Under the pieces are notes generated by a model. That model was not told the origin of the DNA. It was given only the letters and a program-made list of their open reading frames with translations, and did not search any database. 64,000 nt of DNA from Kibdelosporangium sp. MJ126-NF4 (GTDB taxonomy: Bacteria; Actinomycetota; Actinomycetes; Mycobacteriales; Pseudonocardiaceae): assembly GCF_000826545.1 (NCBI RefSeq), contig NZ_CDME01000011.1, positions 398,001 through 462,000 of the forward strand, given 5' to 3'. Each line of letters begins with the position of its first letter. Position 1 is the first letter of the stretch. Made by a program: the position numbers and the translations under genes. Below, piece after piece: positions 54,487-63,210 of the stretch.

Positions 54487-54975
54487 TCAGGACTCCTGGT
54501 CCTTCTCCTCGCCGCGGCGGCGGAGGTAGTCGAAGCCGGGGATGCCGAGGATCGCCTGCCTGACGTCCTTGGCCACGTCGAGCAGTTCGTGGATGTCCGG
54601 GCCGACTCGGTCGAGGGTGCCGAGGATCGGCATGATGTCCTCGGTCATGTGCTCCGCGAGCTTGGGCAGCTCGTCGACCAGGCGGATGGCTGCTTCTATC
54701 TCGTGCACTGACATCTCCGCGGCGAAGCGGAGCATGGGTTTTGTCGCCTCGACGACTTCCTCGGCCGCGGTGGTGACGCGTCGGGCGTGCTCGACCGCGG
54801 CTTCGGCTGAGGTGACGACCGCGTCCGTCCTGGCGACCAGTTCGTTCGCTCGGCTCACGGCCTGTTCGGCCGCGGTGAGCAGGCCGAGCACGCGACCGGG
54901 GATCGAGATCGCCGTGGTCGCGGTCCGCAGCGCCCAGCCGAACACTGTCCTTGGTCCGGGGATGGAGAGGGTCAT
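54487..54975 (-). CDS. Coiled-coil protein of unknown function
   Basis: A 162-residue, largely helical protein with heptad-like segments (TAAEQAVSRANELVARTD, AAVEHARRVTTAAEEVVE) and a C-terminal stretch GPDIHELLDVAKDVRQAILG followed by IPGFDYLRRRGEEKDQ. Homologues are common in actinomycetes and often wrongly named RuBisCO subunits. No signal peptide; the N-terminus VFGWALRTATTAISIPGRVLG could lie on a membrane. Converges with the broken reductase only 7 bp away. Confidence 0.8.
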   Translation of the reverse strand: MTLSIPGPRTVFGWALRTATTAISIPGRVLGLLTAAEQAVSRANELVARTDAVVTSAEAAVEHARRVTTAAEEVVEATKPMLRFAAEMSVHEIEAAIRLVDELPKLAEHMTEDIMPILGTLDRVGPDIHELLDVAKDVRQAILGIPGFDYLRRRGEEKDQES

Positions 54976-55016
54976 GGTGTCAATCCTGTCCCAAAGTCGT
55001 GGTCGCCGGGCATGGA

Positions 55017-55054
55017 AAAACCGGACCCCGGCACGGTGGCCGGGGTCCGGTTTT
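55017..55054. terminator. Strong hairpin terminator
   Basis: AAAACCGGACCCCGGC (55017-55032) pairs perfectly with GCCGGGGTCCGGTTTT (55039-55054), 6-base loop. It lies between two genes on the minus strand and ends the transcript of the Bax-inhibitor family gene; the A-run lets it work on both strands. Confidence 0.92.
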
Positions 55055-55078
55055 CGGATCGGGTGGGACCGACCGCTG

Positions 55079-55903
55079 CTAGTCGCTGCTGTTGAGCATC
55101 CAGAGCAAGCGCAGGATCTCCACGTACAGCCAGACCAAGGTGGTCATCAGGCCGAACGCGGCGTACCACGCCCACTTCGACGGCAGGCCCTGGCGGATCA
55201 TCTGGTCCGCCAGGTCGAAGTCGAGCAGCAGCATGAACGCGGCGATGCCGATCACGACGATGCTGAAGATGATGCCGAGCGGCCCCGCGGACCGGATGCC
55301 CATGTTCACGCCGAAGAGGCCGAGCACGAGGTTGAGCAGCATCAGCAGGAGCGCGCCACCGGCGGCGCCGATGATCCACTTGGTCAGCTTCGGGGTCACC
55401 TTGACCGCACCGGTCCGGTAGACCACCAGCATCACGCCGAACACCAGCGCGGTGCCCAGCAGCGCCTGCAGGCCGACGCCTGGCGCGAACATCTCGACCA
55501 CGCCGGTCAACGCGCCGAGCGCGACACCTTCCGCGGCCGAGTACGTCAGGATCAGCGCCGGGTTCGGGGTCTGCTTGAAGATGACGATCAGCGAGACCAC
55601 CAGGCCGACCAGGAAGCCGATGATCATCGGCGCCCACGGGCTGATCGATCCGCTCAGCACAAGGACGGACGTGATGACGCCGGTCAGCAGGGCGACGCCC
55701 AGCGTCGTCGCCGTCTTCATCACGACGTCGTCGACGGTGATCGGGCGGTCCGCCTCGCTCGGCGGCGCCTGGTCAACGCCATATCCGGGGACCCCACCGT
55801 GTGAGGAGCCCTGCGGGCTGCCGAAGCCCGCGTAGCCAACGTTGCCGCGGGCCGCGAGGTTGCGGAACGCGGGGTTGCTCGAAGAACGCACCTGATCCTC
55901 CAT
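55079..55903 (-). CDS. Bax inhibitor-1/YccA-family membrane protein
   Basis: A 274-residue protein: hydrophilic N-terminus (SSSNPAFRNLAARGNVGYAGF, a common start in actinobacterial members), then seven hydrophobic helices (MIIGFLVGLVVSLIVIF, LVFGVMLVVYRTGAV and others) and a C-terminal WLYVEILRLLWMLNSSD. Family members may conduct Ca2+ or protons; the bacterial role is unknown. ATG 55903 begins MEDQVRSSSNPAFRN. Confidence 0.9.
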   Translation of the reverse strand: MEDQVRSSSNPAFRNLAARGNVGYAGFGSPQGSSHGGVPGYGVDQAPPSEADRPITVDDVVMKTATTLGVALLTGVITSVLVLSGSISPWAPMIIGFLVGLVVSLIVIFKQTPNPALILTYSAAEGVALGALTGVVEMFAPGVGLQALLGTALVFGVMLVVYRTGAVKVTPKLTKWIIGAAGGALLLMLLNLVLGLFGVNMGIRSAGPLGIIFSIVVIGIAAFMLLLDFDLADQMIRQGLPSKWAWYAAFGLMTTLVWLYVEILRLLWMLNSSD

Positions 55904-56118
55904 GGGCCTGTTGTGGCCTTCACCGGGTCCAACGGCCGAACGTGCCCGTGTGTTCCCGTCGGGTAAAGCGGATTTTACTCCGATCGATCCAGCCAAATCG
56001 ATCAGGTCCTTGCGCAGCCTAACGCGTCCCGTTCGGGCAGTGTGTTCCGTTCGTAACCTTCACCTGCTGTTTTCGCCCACCTGTGACGTCACTGAACCGG
56101 GCGTCTACCTTGTGGGTG

Positions 56119-57204
56119 ATGGGTGCACGAGGAGCGAGGAACTGGCGGCCGATCACGCTGGGTGTCGCGCTGATCGTGACCTTTGTGATCCTGCTCGTCA
56201 TCGGGATGCGCAACCCCGACGCGACCGAGCCGGACCCGGTCGCGACAACGACGCCGCAGGAGTGGATGCGCAAGATCACATCCGGCGAGCGGCCACCGCA
56301 GTTCGTGTTGTTCTCCTACGACGGCGCGGGTTCGCACGAGCAGTGGCAGCGGCTGCTCGACCTGGCCGGTCGGTCGAACGCGCGGTTCACCGCGTTCCTG
56401 TCCGGCGTCTACCTGCTGGCCGACGACCAGCGCAAGCAGTACACCGCGCCCGGCCACCCACAGGGCCAGTCGTCGATCTCGTTCGGGGGATCACTCGACC
56501 AGGTCAGGACCAGGATCAACGACCTGAACACGGCGACGCAGCGCGGCATCGAGATCGGCACCCACTACAACGGGCACTACTGCAGCCCGAAGTGGACCAC
56601 CCAGCAGTGGCAGACCGAGCTGCAGCAGTTCGTCCAGTTCGTCGACCAAGCCGGTGTCCAGGGCCTGAAGCTCGACGCGACGGCCATCCGGGGCAGCCGC
56701 CTGCCCTGCCTGGAGGGCAATTTCGACGCGGTGTTCGACGCGATGCGCAGCCGCGGCCTGACCTACGACTCCAGCCAGGTCTCCGACGGCGTGTTGTGGC
56801 CGACCAAGGAGAAGGACATCTGGGAGTTCGCCATGCCGATGGTGCGCCTGCCCGCGGTGAACAACAAAAAGGTCACAATGGTGGACTACCAGCTCTGGGA
56901 GGCGCTCAACCGCTCGAAGGACGACAAGTCCAAGCGGGACGAGTTCGCACGGGCGACGCTGGAGGTCTACCGCGCCGCGTACGACGCGACGCTGCGCGGC
57001 AACCGGGCGCCACTGCCGATCGGCAACCACTTCACCGACTGGGCGGGCGGCGGCTTCGGCGTGGCGGCCGAACAGTTCATGAGCGAGGTCTGCACGAAGC
57101 CGGAGACGGTGTGCACCACGTTCTCCGACGTGATCAAGTGGCTGGACCTGCAGGACCCGGCCGTGCTCGACCAGCTGCGCAAACAACCGGCCGCACAGAC
57201 CTGA
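56119..57204 (+). CDS. Membrane-anchored polysaccharide-deacetylase-like protein
   Basis: A 361-residue protein: basic start, one helix (ITLGVALIVTFVILLVIGM), then a NodB-like barrel. FVLFSYDGAGSHEQWQRLLD corresponds to the family TFDDG region but with only one Asp, and EIGTHYNGHYCSP holds the His-x3-His metal pair. So the metal site is partly altered and activity is uncertain; it may bind glycan or act on a different amide. ATG 56119 chosen; ATG 56083 is also in frame. Exposed outside the membrane. Confidence 0.78.
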   Translation: MGARGARNWRPITLGVALIVTFVILLVIGMRNPDATEPDPVATTTPQEWMRKITSGERPPQFVLFSYDGAGSHEQWQRLLDLAGRSNARFTAFLSGVYLLADDQRKQYTAPGHPQGQSSISFGGSLDQVRTRINDLNTATQRGIEIGTHYNGHYCSPKWTTQQWQTELQQFVQFVDQAGVQGLKLDATAIRGSRLPCLEGNFDAVFDAMRSRGLTYDSSQVSDGVLWPTKEKDIWEFAMPMVRLPAVNNKKVTMVDYQLWEALNRSKDDKSKRDEFARATLEVYRAAYDATLRGNRAPLPIGNHFTDWAGGGFGVAAEQFMSEVCTKPETVCTTFSDVIKWLDLQDPAVLDQLRKQPAAQT

Positions 57205-57262
57205 GGCAACTTCTGGTGTTCCCCACCTCGTCGATCAGTGCGAGGAGAAGGGAGTCCCAGAC

Positions 57263-57751
57263 ATGGGGGCACGTGACAGGGAGTTCGCGGAGTTCGTCGA
57301 CGCGAACACGGCACGGCTCAGACGCACGGCGTTCCTGCTGTGCGGGGACTGGCATCGCGCGGAGGACCTGGTCCAGGCGGCGTTGCTGAAGGTGTACCGG
57401 TCGTGGTCACGGATGTCCGACTCGCCGCTGGCCTACGCGCGGCAGACGCTGATCAACACGACGATCGACGAGTCACGCCGGTTCTGGCACCGGGAGAAAC
57501 CGACGTACCCGATGCCGGACTTCACGGCGACGGACACCGACCACGACGTCTCCATGGACCTGCGCCGCGCCATGGCCGAGTTGCCGCCCAAGCAGCGCGC
57601 GGCCGTGGTGCTGCGGTACTGGGAGGACCTTCCGATCGCGGAAGTGGCCCACATCCTGGGCTGCGCCGAGGGAACCGTGAAAAGCCAGTGCGCCAAGGGT
57701 TTGGACAAGCTGCGCGCGCTGGTGTCCGGACACCTGGAAGGACAGAGATGA
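57263..57751 (+). CDS. SigE-family ECF sigma factor
   Basis: A 162-residue sigma factor with regions 2 (REFAEFVDANTARLRRTAFLLCGD, AEDLVQAALLKVYRSW) and 4 (LPPKQRAAVVLRYWEDLPIA, GCAEGTVKSQCAKGLDKLR). The FLLCGDWHRAEDLVQ motif is typical of the actinobacterial SigE-like ECF group. It overlaps the next gene's start by four bases (ATGA), so the partner is probably its regulator. Confidence 0.93.
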   Translation: MGARDREFAEFVDANTARLRRTAFLLCGDWHRAEDLVQAALLKVYRSWSRMSDSPLAYARQTLINTTIDESRRFWHREKPTYPMPDFTATDTDHDVSMDLRRAMAELPPKQRAAVVLRYWEDLPIAEVAHILGCAEGTVKSQCAKGLDKLRALVSGHLEGQR

Positions 57752-58665
57752 TCGACGACAGGACAGAGGCCAGAGAGATCCTCGGCCTGATGATCGGCGA
57801 CGAACCGCCCGTCAGCACGACTTCGGCGGCACTGGTCGGCAAGGCCCGCCGCCGTCAGGTGATCGCGCGGTCGGCGGTGTTCGGCGGCGTGGCGATGGGC
57901 GTGGTGGGCATGTTGTTCTTCACCGCGTTGGCCAGGCCAGGGCCACAACCGGCCGAGGAGGTCAGCGTCGCGGCCCAGCCGAGCACCAGGTCATCCGGGG
58001 GAGTAACCGCGCGGGAAATCAACTGCAAGCAGGATGAGCCCTGCCCGGAGTGGGGCCGTGAGGAGGACGACAGGTCCCGCGCGCTGACCGGCGCGCTCCA
58101 GCAGGGTCAGGGCCAGTTCGTCCCCGCGGGCCTCGTCGTGCGGTTCAACAAGATGTCCGCGCGACCCTGGATCGGCGGGCGTGAGGAGCCGTTCCTGTTC
58201 CTCCACATGACCGGGGACGAAACGTACAAGGGGGCCTACCTCGGCTCTGCCTACATCGGCAACGACTCGACCGGCTTCGGCCGTGTTGGCGTTCAGGTGA
58301 ACGACAAGGGCACGGACGGCACGTGCGCCTCGGCCGACCCGGCTGCATGGGAAGTCCGCAATCCCCACGCCCAGAACGAGAAGACGCTTGAGTTCGTCGG
58401 CTGCACGGACGAGAACCTTCCCGGCGGCACAGTCGCCGCCGTGGCCAGGTACGAGGGCCGCAACAGCGGCGGGTACACGACCAACGCCGGGTACCGCAAG
58501 ACCATCGTCTTCGCGAAGAAGCCGGACGGCACCCGGGTCCGTGTCGATGTCGACAACGCGGCACCCGATTCCGCCCAGACCGGGTACACCCACACCAGTA
58601 CGACTGTCCCGCTCACCGACCAGGACATCTTCAAGATGATCCAGTTGCAGGGCGTGAAGTGGTGA
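57748..58665 (+). CDS. Single-pass membrane protein coupled to the ECF sigma factor
   Basis: A 305-residue protein: short cytoplasmic N-terminus (MIDDRTEAREILGLMIGDEP), one membrane helix (SAVFGGVAMGVVGMLFFTAL) at about residues 43-63, and a large outside domain with several Cys (INCKQDEPCPEWG) and beta-rich sequence. It lacks the zinc anti-sigma motif, yet the ATGA coupling and topology suggest it restrains or signals to the sigma factor. ATG 57748. Confidence 0.78.
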   Translation: MIDDRTEAREILGLMIGDEPPVSTTSAALVGKARRRQVIARSAVFGGVAMGVVGMLFFTALARPGPQPAEEVSVAAQPSTRSSGGVTAREINCKQDEPCPEWGREEDDRSRALTGALQQGQGQFVPAGLVVRFNKMSARPWIGGREEPFLFLHMTGDETYKGAYLGSAYIGNDSTGFGRVGVQVNDKGTDGTCASADPAAWEVRNPHAQNEKTLEFVGCTDENLPGGTVAAVARYEGRNSGGYTTNAGYRKTIVFAKKPDGTRVRVDVDNAAPDSAQTGYTHTSTTVPLTDQDIFKMIQLQGVKW

Positions 58666-58730
58666 TCCCGACCGGGTGAACCGGCGGCCCCGACTTGCTC
58701 CGGATAATGAAAACCGATATCAATGTCGGG

Positions 58731-59708
58731 GTGAAGATCGCTTTCGTCGGAAAGGGAGGCAGCGGCAAGACCACGCTCGCCTCCCTCTTCCTCCGCCACC
58801 TCGGCGCCGCCAAGCAGCCGGTCCTGGCTGTGGACGCCGACATCAACCAGCACCTGGCAGGCGCGTTGGGCGCCTCGGAGCCGGAGACGCTCGCGCTGCC
58901 GACGCTCGGTGACCACCTGCCGCTGATCAAGGACTACCTGCGCGGCGACAACCCCCGCATCACCTCGACCGCCGAGATGGTCAAGACGACCCCTGCCGGA
59001 CGCGGCTCACGCCTGCTGGGCGTGGTCGAGGACAACCCGATCTACGCGGCCTGCGTGCGCGAGATCGACGGTGTGCGGCTGGCGGTGACCGGCCCGTTCG
59101 GCGAGGACGACCTGGGCGTCGCCTGCTACCACTCCAAGGTCGGCGCGGTCGAGTTGATGCTCAACCACATGGTCGACGGCTCCGGCGAGTACGTCGTGGT
59201 CGACATGACCGCGGGCGCGGACTCGTTCGCCTCCGGCCTGTTCACCCGGTTCGACGTGACGTTCCTGGTCTGCGAGCCGACCGTGCGCAGCATCGGCGTG
59301 TACCGGCAGTACCTCGGCTACGCCAAGGACTTCGGTGTCCGGGTCGCGGTCGTCGGCAACAAGATCTCCGACGACGAGGACCTGGCCTTCCTGCGCGAGC
59401 ACGTCGGCGACGACCTGCTGACGTGGGTCACGCGTTCGGGGCACGTGCGTGCGGCCGAGCGCGGCGACGTCCGGCCGATCGACGCGTTCGAGCCGGAGAA
59501 CCGCGAGGCACTGCGCACCATGCAGTCCCTGGTCGACGAAACCACGCAGGACTGGCGCAAGTACCAGGACCAGGCCGTGCAGTTCCACCTGCGCAACGCC
59601 AAGGCGTGGGCCAACGAGCGCACCGGCAGGGACCTCGCCGAGCAGATCGACCCGGAGTTCACTCTTGGGGCGGTCCCGCTGGCGGGCTCGGCCGTCAACG
59701 CTGGATGA
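58731..59708 (+). CDS. MinD/CooC-like P-loop ATPase
   Basis: A 325-residue deviant-Walker ATPase: KIAFVGKGGSGKTTL at the N-terminus (Lys13), VLAVDADINQH, VVVDMTAGADSFASG as switch II, and VVGNKISDDED. CooC-type proteins use ATP to load or mature metal enzymes; MinD-type ones position proteins. The next gene is co-transcribed and may be the partner. GTG 58731 gives the standard start; ATG 58707 and the ORF start at 58695 are alternatives. Confidence 0.85.
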   Translation: MKIAFVGKGGSGKTTLASLFLRHLGAAKQPVLAVDADINQHLAGALGASEPETLALPTLGDHLPLIKDYLRGDNPRITSTAEMVKTTPAGRGSRLLGVVEDNPIYAACVREIDGVRLAVTGPFGEDDLGVACYHSKVGAVELMLNHMVDGSGEYVVVDMTAGADSFASGLFTRFDVTFLVCEPTVRSIGVYRQYLGYAKDFGVRVAVVGNKISDDEDLAFLREHVGDDLLTWVTRSGHVRAAERGDVRPIDAFEPENREALRTMQSLVDETTQDWRKYQDQAVQFHLRNAKAWANERTGRDLAEQIDPEFTLGAVPLAGSAVNAG

Positions 59709-59736
59709 CACCAACCGCAGAAACACGGAGGTATCC

Positions 59737-60129
59737 ATGTCCTTGGACGTGCCAACCGCGTTGCTGGAGAAGGCTGAACGGGGCGATGTCACCGACGCCG
59801 AGTTCGTCGACTGCGTCCGTGTGTCCCTGCCCTACGCGTGGGATCTGATCAGCGAGGTGGCCGCGCGGGCCAAGGAGGGCACCGACGAGTTCGCCGACAA
59901 CCAGACGCCGCCGCCCAGCGAGACCGAGCGTGGCCAGTTGCTGCGCGCGCTGGCGTCCGACGCGATCCGCGGCGGCCTGGAGCGCCACTTCGGCGTGAAG
60001 CTCAGCTTCCAGAACTGCCACCGCGTCGCCGCGTTCCTGCCGTCCGCTGTGGACGGTGACCGGTACCGCAAGTTCATCTCGCCGCGTGGCCAGCTGCTCA
60101 ACCAGAGCCCGGAGCTGCGCGACTGCTGA
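59737..60129 (+). CDS. Conserved actinobacterial protein (SCO5389-like)
   Basis: A 130-residue cytoplasmic protein: SLDVPTALLEKAERGDVTDA, EFVDCVRVSLPYAWDLI, then GLERHFGVKLSFQNCHRVAAF and a C-terminal KFISPRGQLLNQSPELRDC. I recognise the pattern as a family found next to the CooC-like ATPase in actinomycetes (name from memory). Three Cys and the conserved QNC could bind metal or act in redox chemistry; function unknown. CGGAGG before ATG 59737, 28 bp after the ATPase gene. Confidence 0.8.
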   Translation: MSLDVPTALLEKAERGDVTDAEFVDCVRVSLPYAWDLISEVAARAKEGTDEFADNQTPPPSETERGQLLRALASDAIRGGLERHFGVKLSFQNCHRVAAFLPSAVDGDRYRKFISPRGQLLNQSPELRDC

Positions 60130-60138
60130 CGCACGCCT

Positions 60139-60168
60139 CCTATGCGGCTGCCGGTACAGCCGCATAGG
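60139..60168. terminator. Hairpin after the 130-residue protein
   Basis: CCTATGCGGCTG (60139-60150) pairs perfectly with CAGCCGCATAGG (60157-60168), 6-base loop CCGGTA; outer bases extend the stem by two. The next gene starts 18 bp later, so some read-through or leader role is possible. Confidence 0.75.
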
Positions 60169-60185
60169 GGGCAGAATCACCGGTC

Positions 60186-62174
60186 ATGGCGACCTATCTG
60201 GCGACAGGTGCGACCGGGCTGATCGGCAGGCATTTCACCCAACGCCTGCTGGAGACGGCCGACGTCGAGCGGATCTGGCTGGTCGTGCGGGCCTCGTCGC
60301 AGGACAGACTGGCCAAACTGGTGCGGTCATGGCCGTCGCCCAACAGGGTGACCGTGCTCGTCGGGGACATCTCCCGGCCCGGGTTGGGGATCTCCGAGCG
60401 TGAAGTGACCACGCTGCGCGGGCGGGTGGACAACGTCGTGCACCTCGCCGCGCTCTACGACATGGCGGCCGACGACGAGGACAGCACCGCGGCGAACGTC
60501 GAAGGCACACGGCACGTGATCGACCTGGCCGAGGACATCGAGGCCGGGTGCCTGCACCACGTGTCGTCGGTCGCGGTCGCCGGTGACTACGCGGGCGAGT
60601 TCACCGAGGACATGTTCGACGTCGGGCAGCGCCTGGTCACGCCGTATCACCGGACGAAGTTCGAGTCCGAACGGCTGGTGCGCGAGCAGGACGCCGTGCC
60701 GTGGCGCGTGTACCGGCCCGCGGTCGTGGTCGGGCACTCGCGGACCGGCGAGATGGACAAGGTCGACGGCCCGTACTACTTCTTCCCCGCGCTGTCCCGG
60801 CTGGCCGGTCTGCCGAGCGTGCCGGTCGTCGCGCCGGACATCGGCGACACCAACATCGTGCCGGTCGACTACGTCGCCGACGCGTTGGCGCACCTCGTCG
60901 CGGCGCCCGGCCTGGACGGGCGGACGTTCCACCTGGTCAATCCGTCGCCGCAGTCGGCGAAGTCCGTGTACAACGCGCTCGCCCGTGCCGCGGGCGCGCC
61001 CACTGTCGGTTTCGAGCTCGGCGCCAGGCTGAGCAAGCCCTTGGTCGACTTGGCGAAGCTCAGCGACTACGTGCCCGGCTTGATGCTCGCCAGGGACGCG
61101 GTGCTCGACCGACTGGGCATTCCCCCTGCCGTGCTGTCCACGCTGACCTTCCCGTCGACGTTCTCCTCGGCCGCCACCAGCGCCGAGCTGCCCGGATTCG
61201 AGGTCCCGGACCTGGACTCGTACGCGGACGCGCTGTGGCGCTACTGGCGCGAGCACCTGGACCCGTTCCGGGCGCGCCGGTCGGGACGACACGGGAAGCT
61301 CGACGGCAGGCGGATCGTGATCACCGGCGCGTCGTCGGGCATCGGCCGGGCGACCGCGTTGAAGGTCGCGGCGGCAGGCGGGATTCCGCTGCTGGTGGCC
61401 CGGCGCGCGGCGGAGCTGGCCGAGCTGCGCGCCGAGATCGTCGCCGCGGGCGGGCAGGCGTACGCGTACCCGTGTGACCTGACCGACGCCGAGTCGGTGA
61501 CCAAGACCGTCGCGCTGATGCTCGACCAACAGCCGGGCGTCGACATGCTCGTCAACAATGCCGGGCGGTCGATCCGGCGGTCCATCAGGCTGTCGCACGA
61601 CCGTTTCCACGACTACGAACGCGCGATGGCAATCAACTACTTCGGGGCTGTCCGGTTGATTCTGGCGCTGCTGCCGCACATGACCGAGCGGCGTTTCGGG
61701 CACATCGTGAACGTGTCGTCGATCGGCGTGCAGGGAATCGCGCCGCGATTCTCGGCATATGTGGCGTCCAAGGCGGCGCTCGACTACTTCAGCAGGATCG
61801 CCGCGACCGAGACACACGGCGCCGGGATCACGTTCACGACCGTGCATATGCCTCTCGTGCGTACTCCGATGATCCGACCGACGAAGCTCTACGACGCCTT
61901 CCCGGCGAAATCACCCGATCAGGCGGCGGACATGGTGATGGACGCGTTGCGTGACCGTCCCAAGCACGTCGGCACCCCGACCGGACTGCTGATCCAGAGC
62001 GCGTACGCGCTGGCTCCTGGCCTGGTCGACGCGGTCGCGTACCAGGGATACCGGGTGTTTCCCGACTCGACGGCCGCGGGCGGCGCCGGGCGTGTCAAGT
62101 TCGGCAAGGGTGAACGGAAACTGTCGGCAGCGGCGGCCGCACTGGTCAGACTCACCAGAGGGTTCCACTGGTAG
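60186..62174 (+). CDS. Two-domain fatty acyl-CoA reductase (SDR-SDR fusion, Rv3391-like)
   Basis: A 662-residue fusion of an extended SDR/male-sterility domain and a classical SDR domain. N-terminal part: TGATGLIG (about residues 7-14) for NADPH and active-site Tyr154-x3-Lys158 (PYHRTKFESERL). C-terminal part: TGASSGIGRATAL from residue 380, NNAGRSIRRS, and Tyr525-x3-Lys529 (AYVASKAALDYF). The layout and size match mycobacterial AcrA1 and Marinobacter acyl-CoA reductases, which make fatty aldehydes or alcohols for wax or envelope lipids. ATG 60186. Confidence 0.92.
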   Translation: MATYLATGATGLIGRHFTQRLLETADVERIWLVVRASSQDRLAKLVRSWPSPNRVTVLVGDISRPGLGISEREVTTLRGRVDNVVHLAALYDMAADDEDSTAANVEGTRHVIDLAEDIEAGCLHHVSSVAVAGDYAGEFTEDMFDVGQRLVTPYHRTKFESERLVREQDAVPWRVYRPAVVVGHSRTGEMDKVDGPYYFFPALSRLAGLPSVPVVAPDIGDTNIVPVDYVADALAHLVAAPGLDGRTFHLVNPSPQSAKSVYNALARAAGAPTVGFELGARLSKPLVDLAKLSDYVPGLMLARDAVLDRLGIPPAVLSTLTFPSTFSSAATSAELPGFEVPDLDSYADALWRYWREHLDPFRARRSGRHGKLDGRRIVITGASSGIGRATALKVAAAGGIPLLVARRAAELAELRAEIVAAGGQAYAYPCDLTDAESVTKTVALMLDQQPGVDMLVNNAGRSIRRSIRLSHDRFHDYERAMAINYFGAVRLILALLPHMTERRFGHIVNVSSIGVQGIAPRFSAYVASKAALDYFSRIAATETHGAGITFTTVHMPLVRTPMIRPTKLYDAFPAKSPDQAADMVMDALRDRPKHVGTPTGLLIQSAYALAPGLVDAVAYQGYRVFPDSTAAGGAGRVKFGKGERKLSAAAAALVRLTRGFHW

Positions 62175-62202
62175 ATCTGGACACGACAGGTAGCCTCGCC
62201 GC

Positions 62203-63039
62203 ATGGCCCCCGCCGACGCCCCTATACCGCTCGGTTTCGACGTGGTCCGCCACGGATACGACCGCGCACAAGTACAGCAGCACATCGCCAATCTGGAGTC
62301 CAACCTGCGGCGGCTGACCGCGGACCGCGACAACGCACGCGCACAGGCCGCGGAGCAAAGCAGGCAAACAGACGCGTTGCGCGCGGAACTGACGAAACTG
62401 CGCGACCAGGTCACCGGCTCGACCCAGCCGATCAAGACGTCCGCAGAGGTGCACAAGCAGCTGCGCGTCATGCTCGACGTGACCCGCGCGGAAGCACTGG
62501 AAATCACCGCACGGGCCCAGGCCGCGGCCGAGCAGACGTTCACGACCGCCCAGCAGGCCACAACGGCGCTGCGCAGCCGTTACGAGTTCCTGCTCGCAGA
62601 CCTGGAAGCCCAGCAGACGCAACTGCAGACCGAGCACCAGGCGGCGCTGGAGCAGACGCGCACGGACCTGACCCGGATGTCGTCGGAGGCGGAGAACCGC
62701 CGGAGCACGTTCGGCGAGCAGGCCGACGCGCAGCACCGCCAGGTCGAGCAGGAGTTCGAGTCGGCGATGGCGGCCAGGCGCGCGGCGCTGGACCAGGAAG
62801 TGGCCGACCGGCGGATCACCAGCCAGCGCGAGGCGGAGAAGCTCGTCGCCGACGCGACGGCGGAGGCACACCGCCGGACGACCGAGGCCCAGCAGAAGAT
62901 CGACCAGCTGACCGGGTTGCGCCAGCGCGTGTCCGAGCGCCTGCGGGAGACCGGTCAGCTGCTGACGCAGAGCTCGAACCTGCTGGAGCCGTTGGACACC
63001 GAGGCGGAGATCATCGCGGGCAAGCAGCCTTCGAACTAG
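62203..63039 (+). CDS. Coiled-coil protein with DivIVA-like start
   Basis: A 278-residue protein. LGFDVVRHGYDRAQVQQHIANL at residues 10-31 resembles the DivIVA N-terminal motif that binds curved membranes; nearly all the rest is coiled coil rich in Gln, Ala, Arg and Glu (AEALEITARAQAAAEQTFTT, SQREAEKLVADATAEA). This suggests a cytoskeletal role at poles or septa, akin to Scy/FilP-type proteins. The TAG stop is the first part of an inverted repeat arm. Confidence 0.85.
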   Translation: MAPADAPIPLGFDVVRHGYDRAQVQQHIANLESNLRRLTADRDNARAQAAEQSRQTDALRAELTKLRDQVTGSTQPIKTSAEVHKQLRVMLDVTRAEALEITARAQAAAEQTFTTAQQATTALRSRYEFLLADLEAQQTQLQTEHQAALEQTRTDLTRMSSEAENRRSTFGEQADAQHRQVEQEFESAMAARRAALDQEVADRRITSQREAEKLVADATAEAHRRTTEAQQKIDQLTGLRQRVSERLRETGQLLTQSSNLLEPLDTEAEIIAGKQPSN

Positions 63040-63206
63040 TGGTTACGACCGGAAGTTCGTTGGGGGTATTCGGCGGATCCAGGTTTCCGCTGTGCGTGCC
63101 GGACGAAGGGGCCGGTACCTCTGTTGTACCGGCGCCTTTGGCCGGTGCGTCCAGCGGGAAGCTGGGCCGTCGAGACCCCCGACAGACTTCCGGTCGTGAC
63201 CACTAG
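63036..63206. repeat. Inverted repeat with stop-codon-associated arms between convergent genes
   Basis: CTAGTGGTTACGACCGGAAG (63036-63055, plus T) recurs inverted at 63186-63206 as CTAGTGGTCACGACCGGAAG with one mismatch. The left arm begins with the coiled-coil gene's TAG stop; the right arm, read on the minus strand, begins four bases after the bioB stop. A GTACCGGC-type stem (63112-63134) lies between. The first 15 bases also occur at 16421-16435. Confidence 0.7.
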
Positions 63207-63210
63207 CGCA

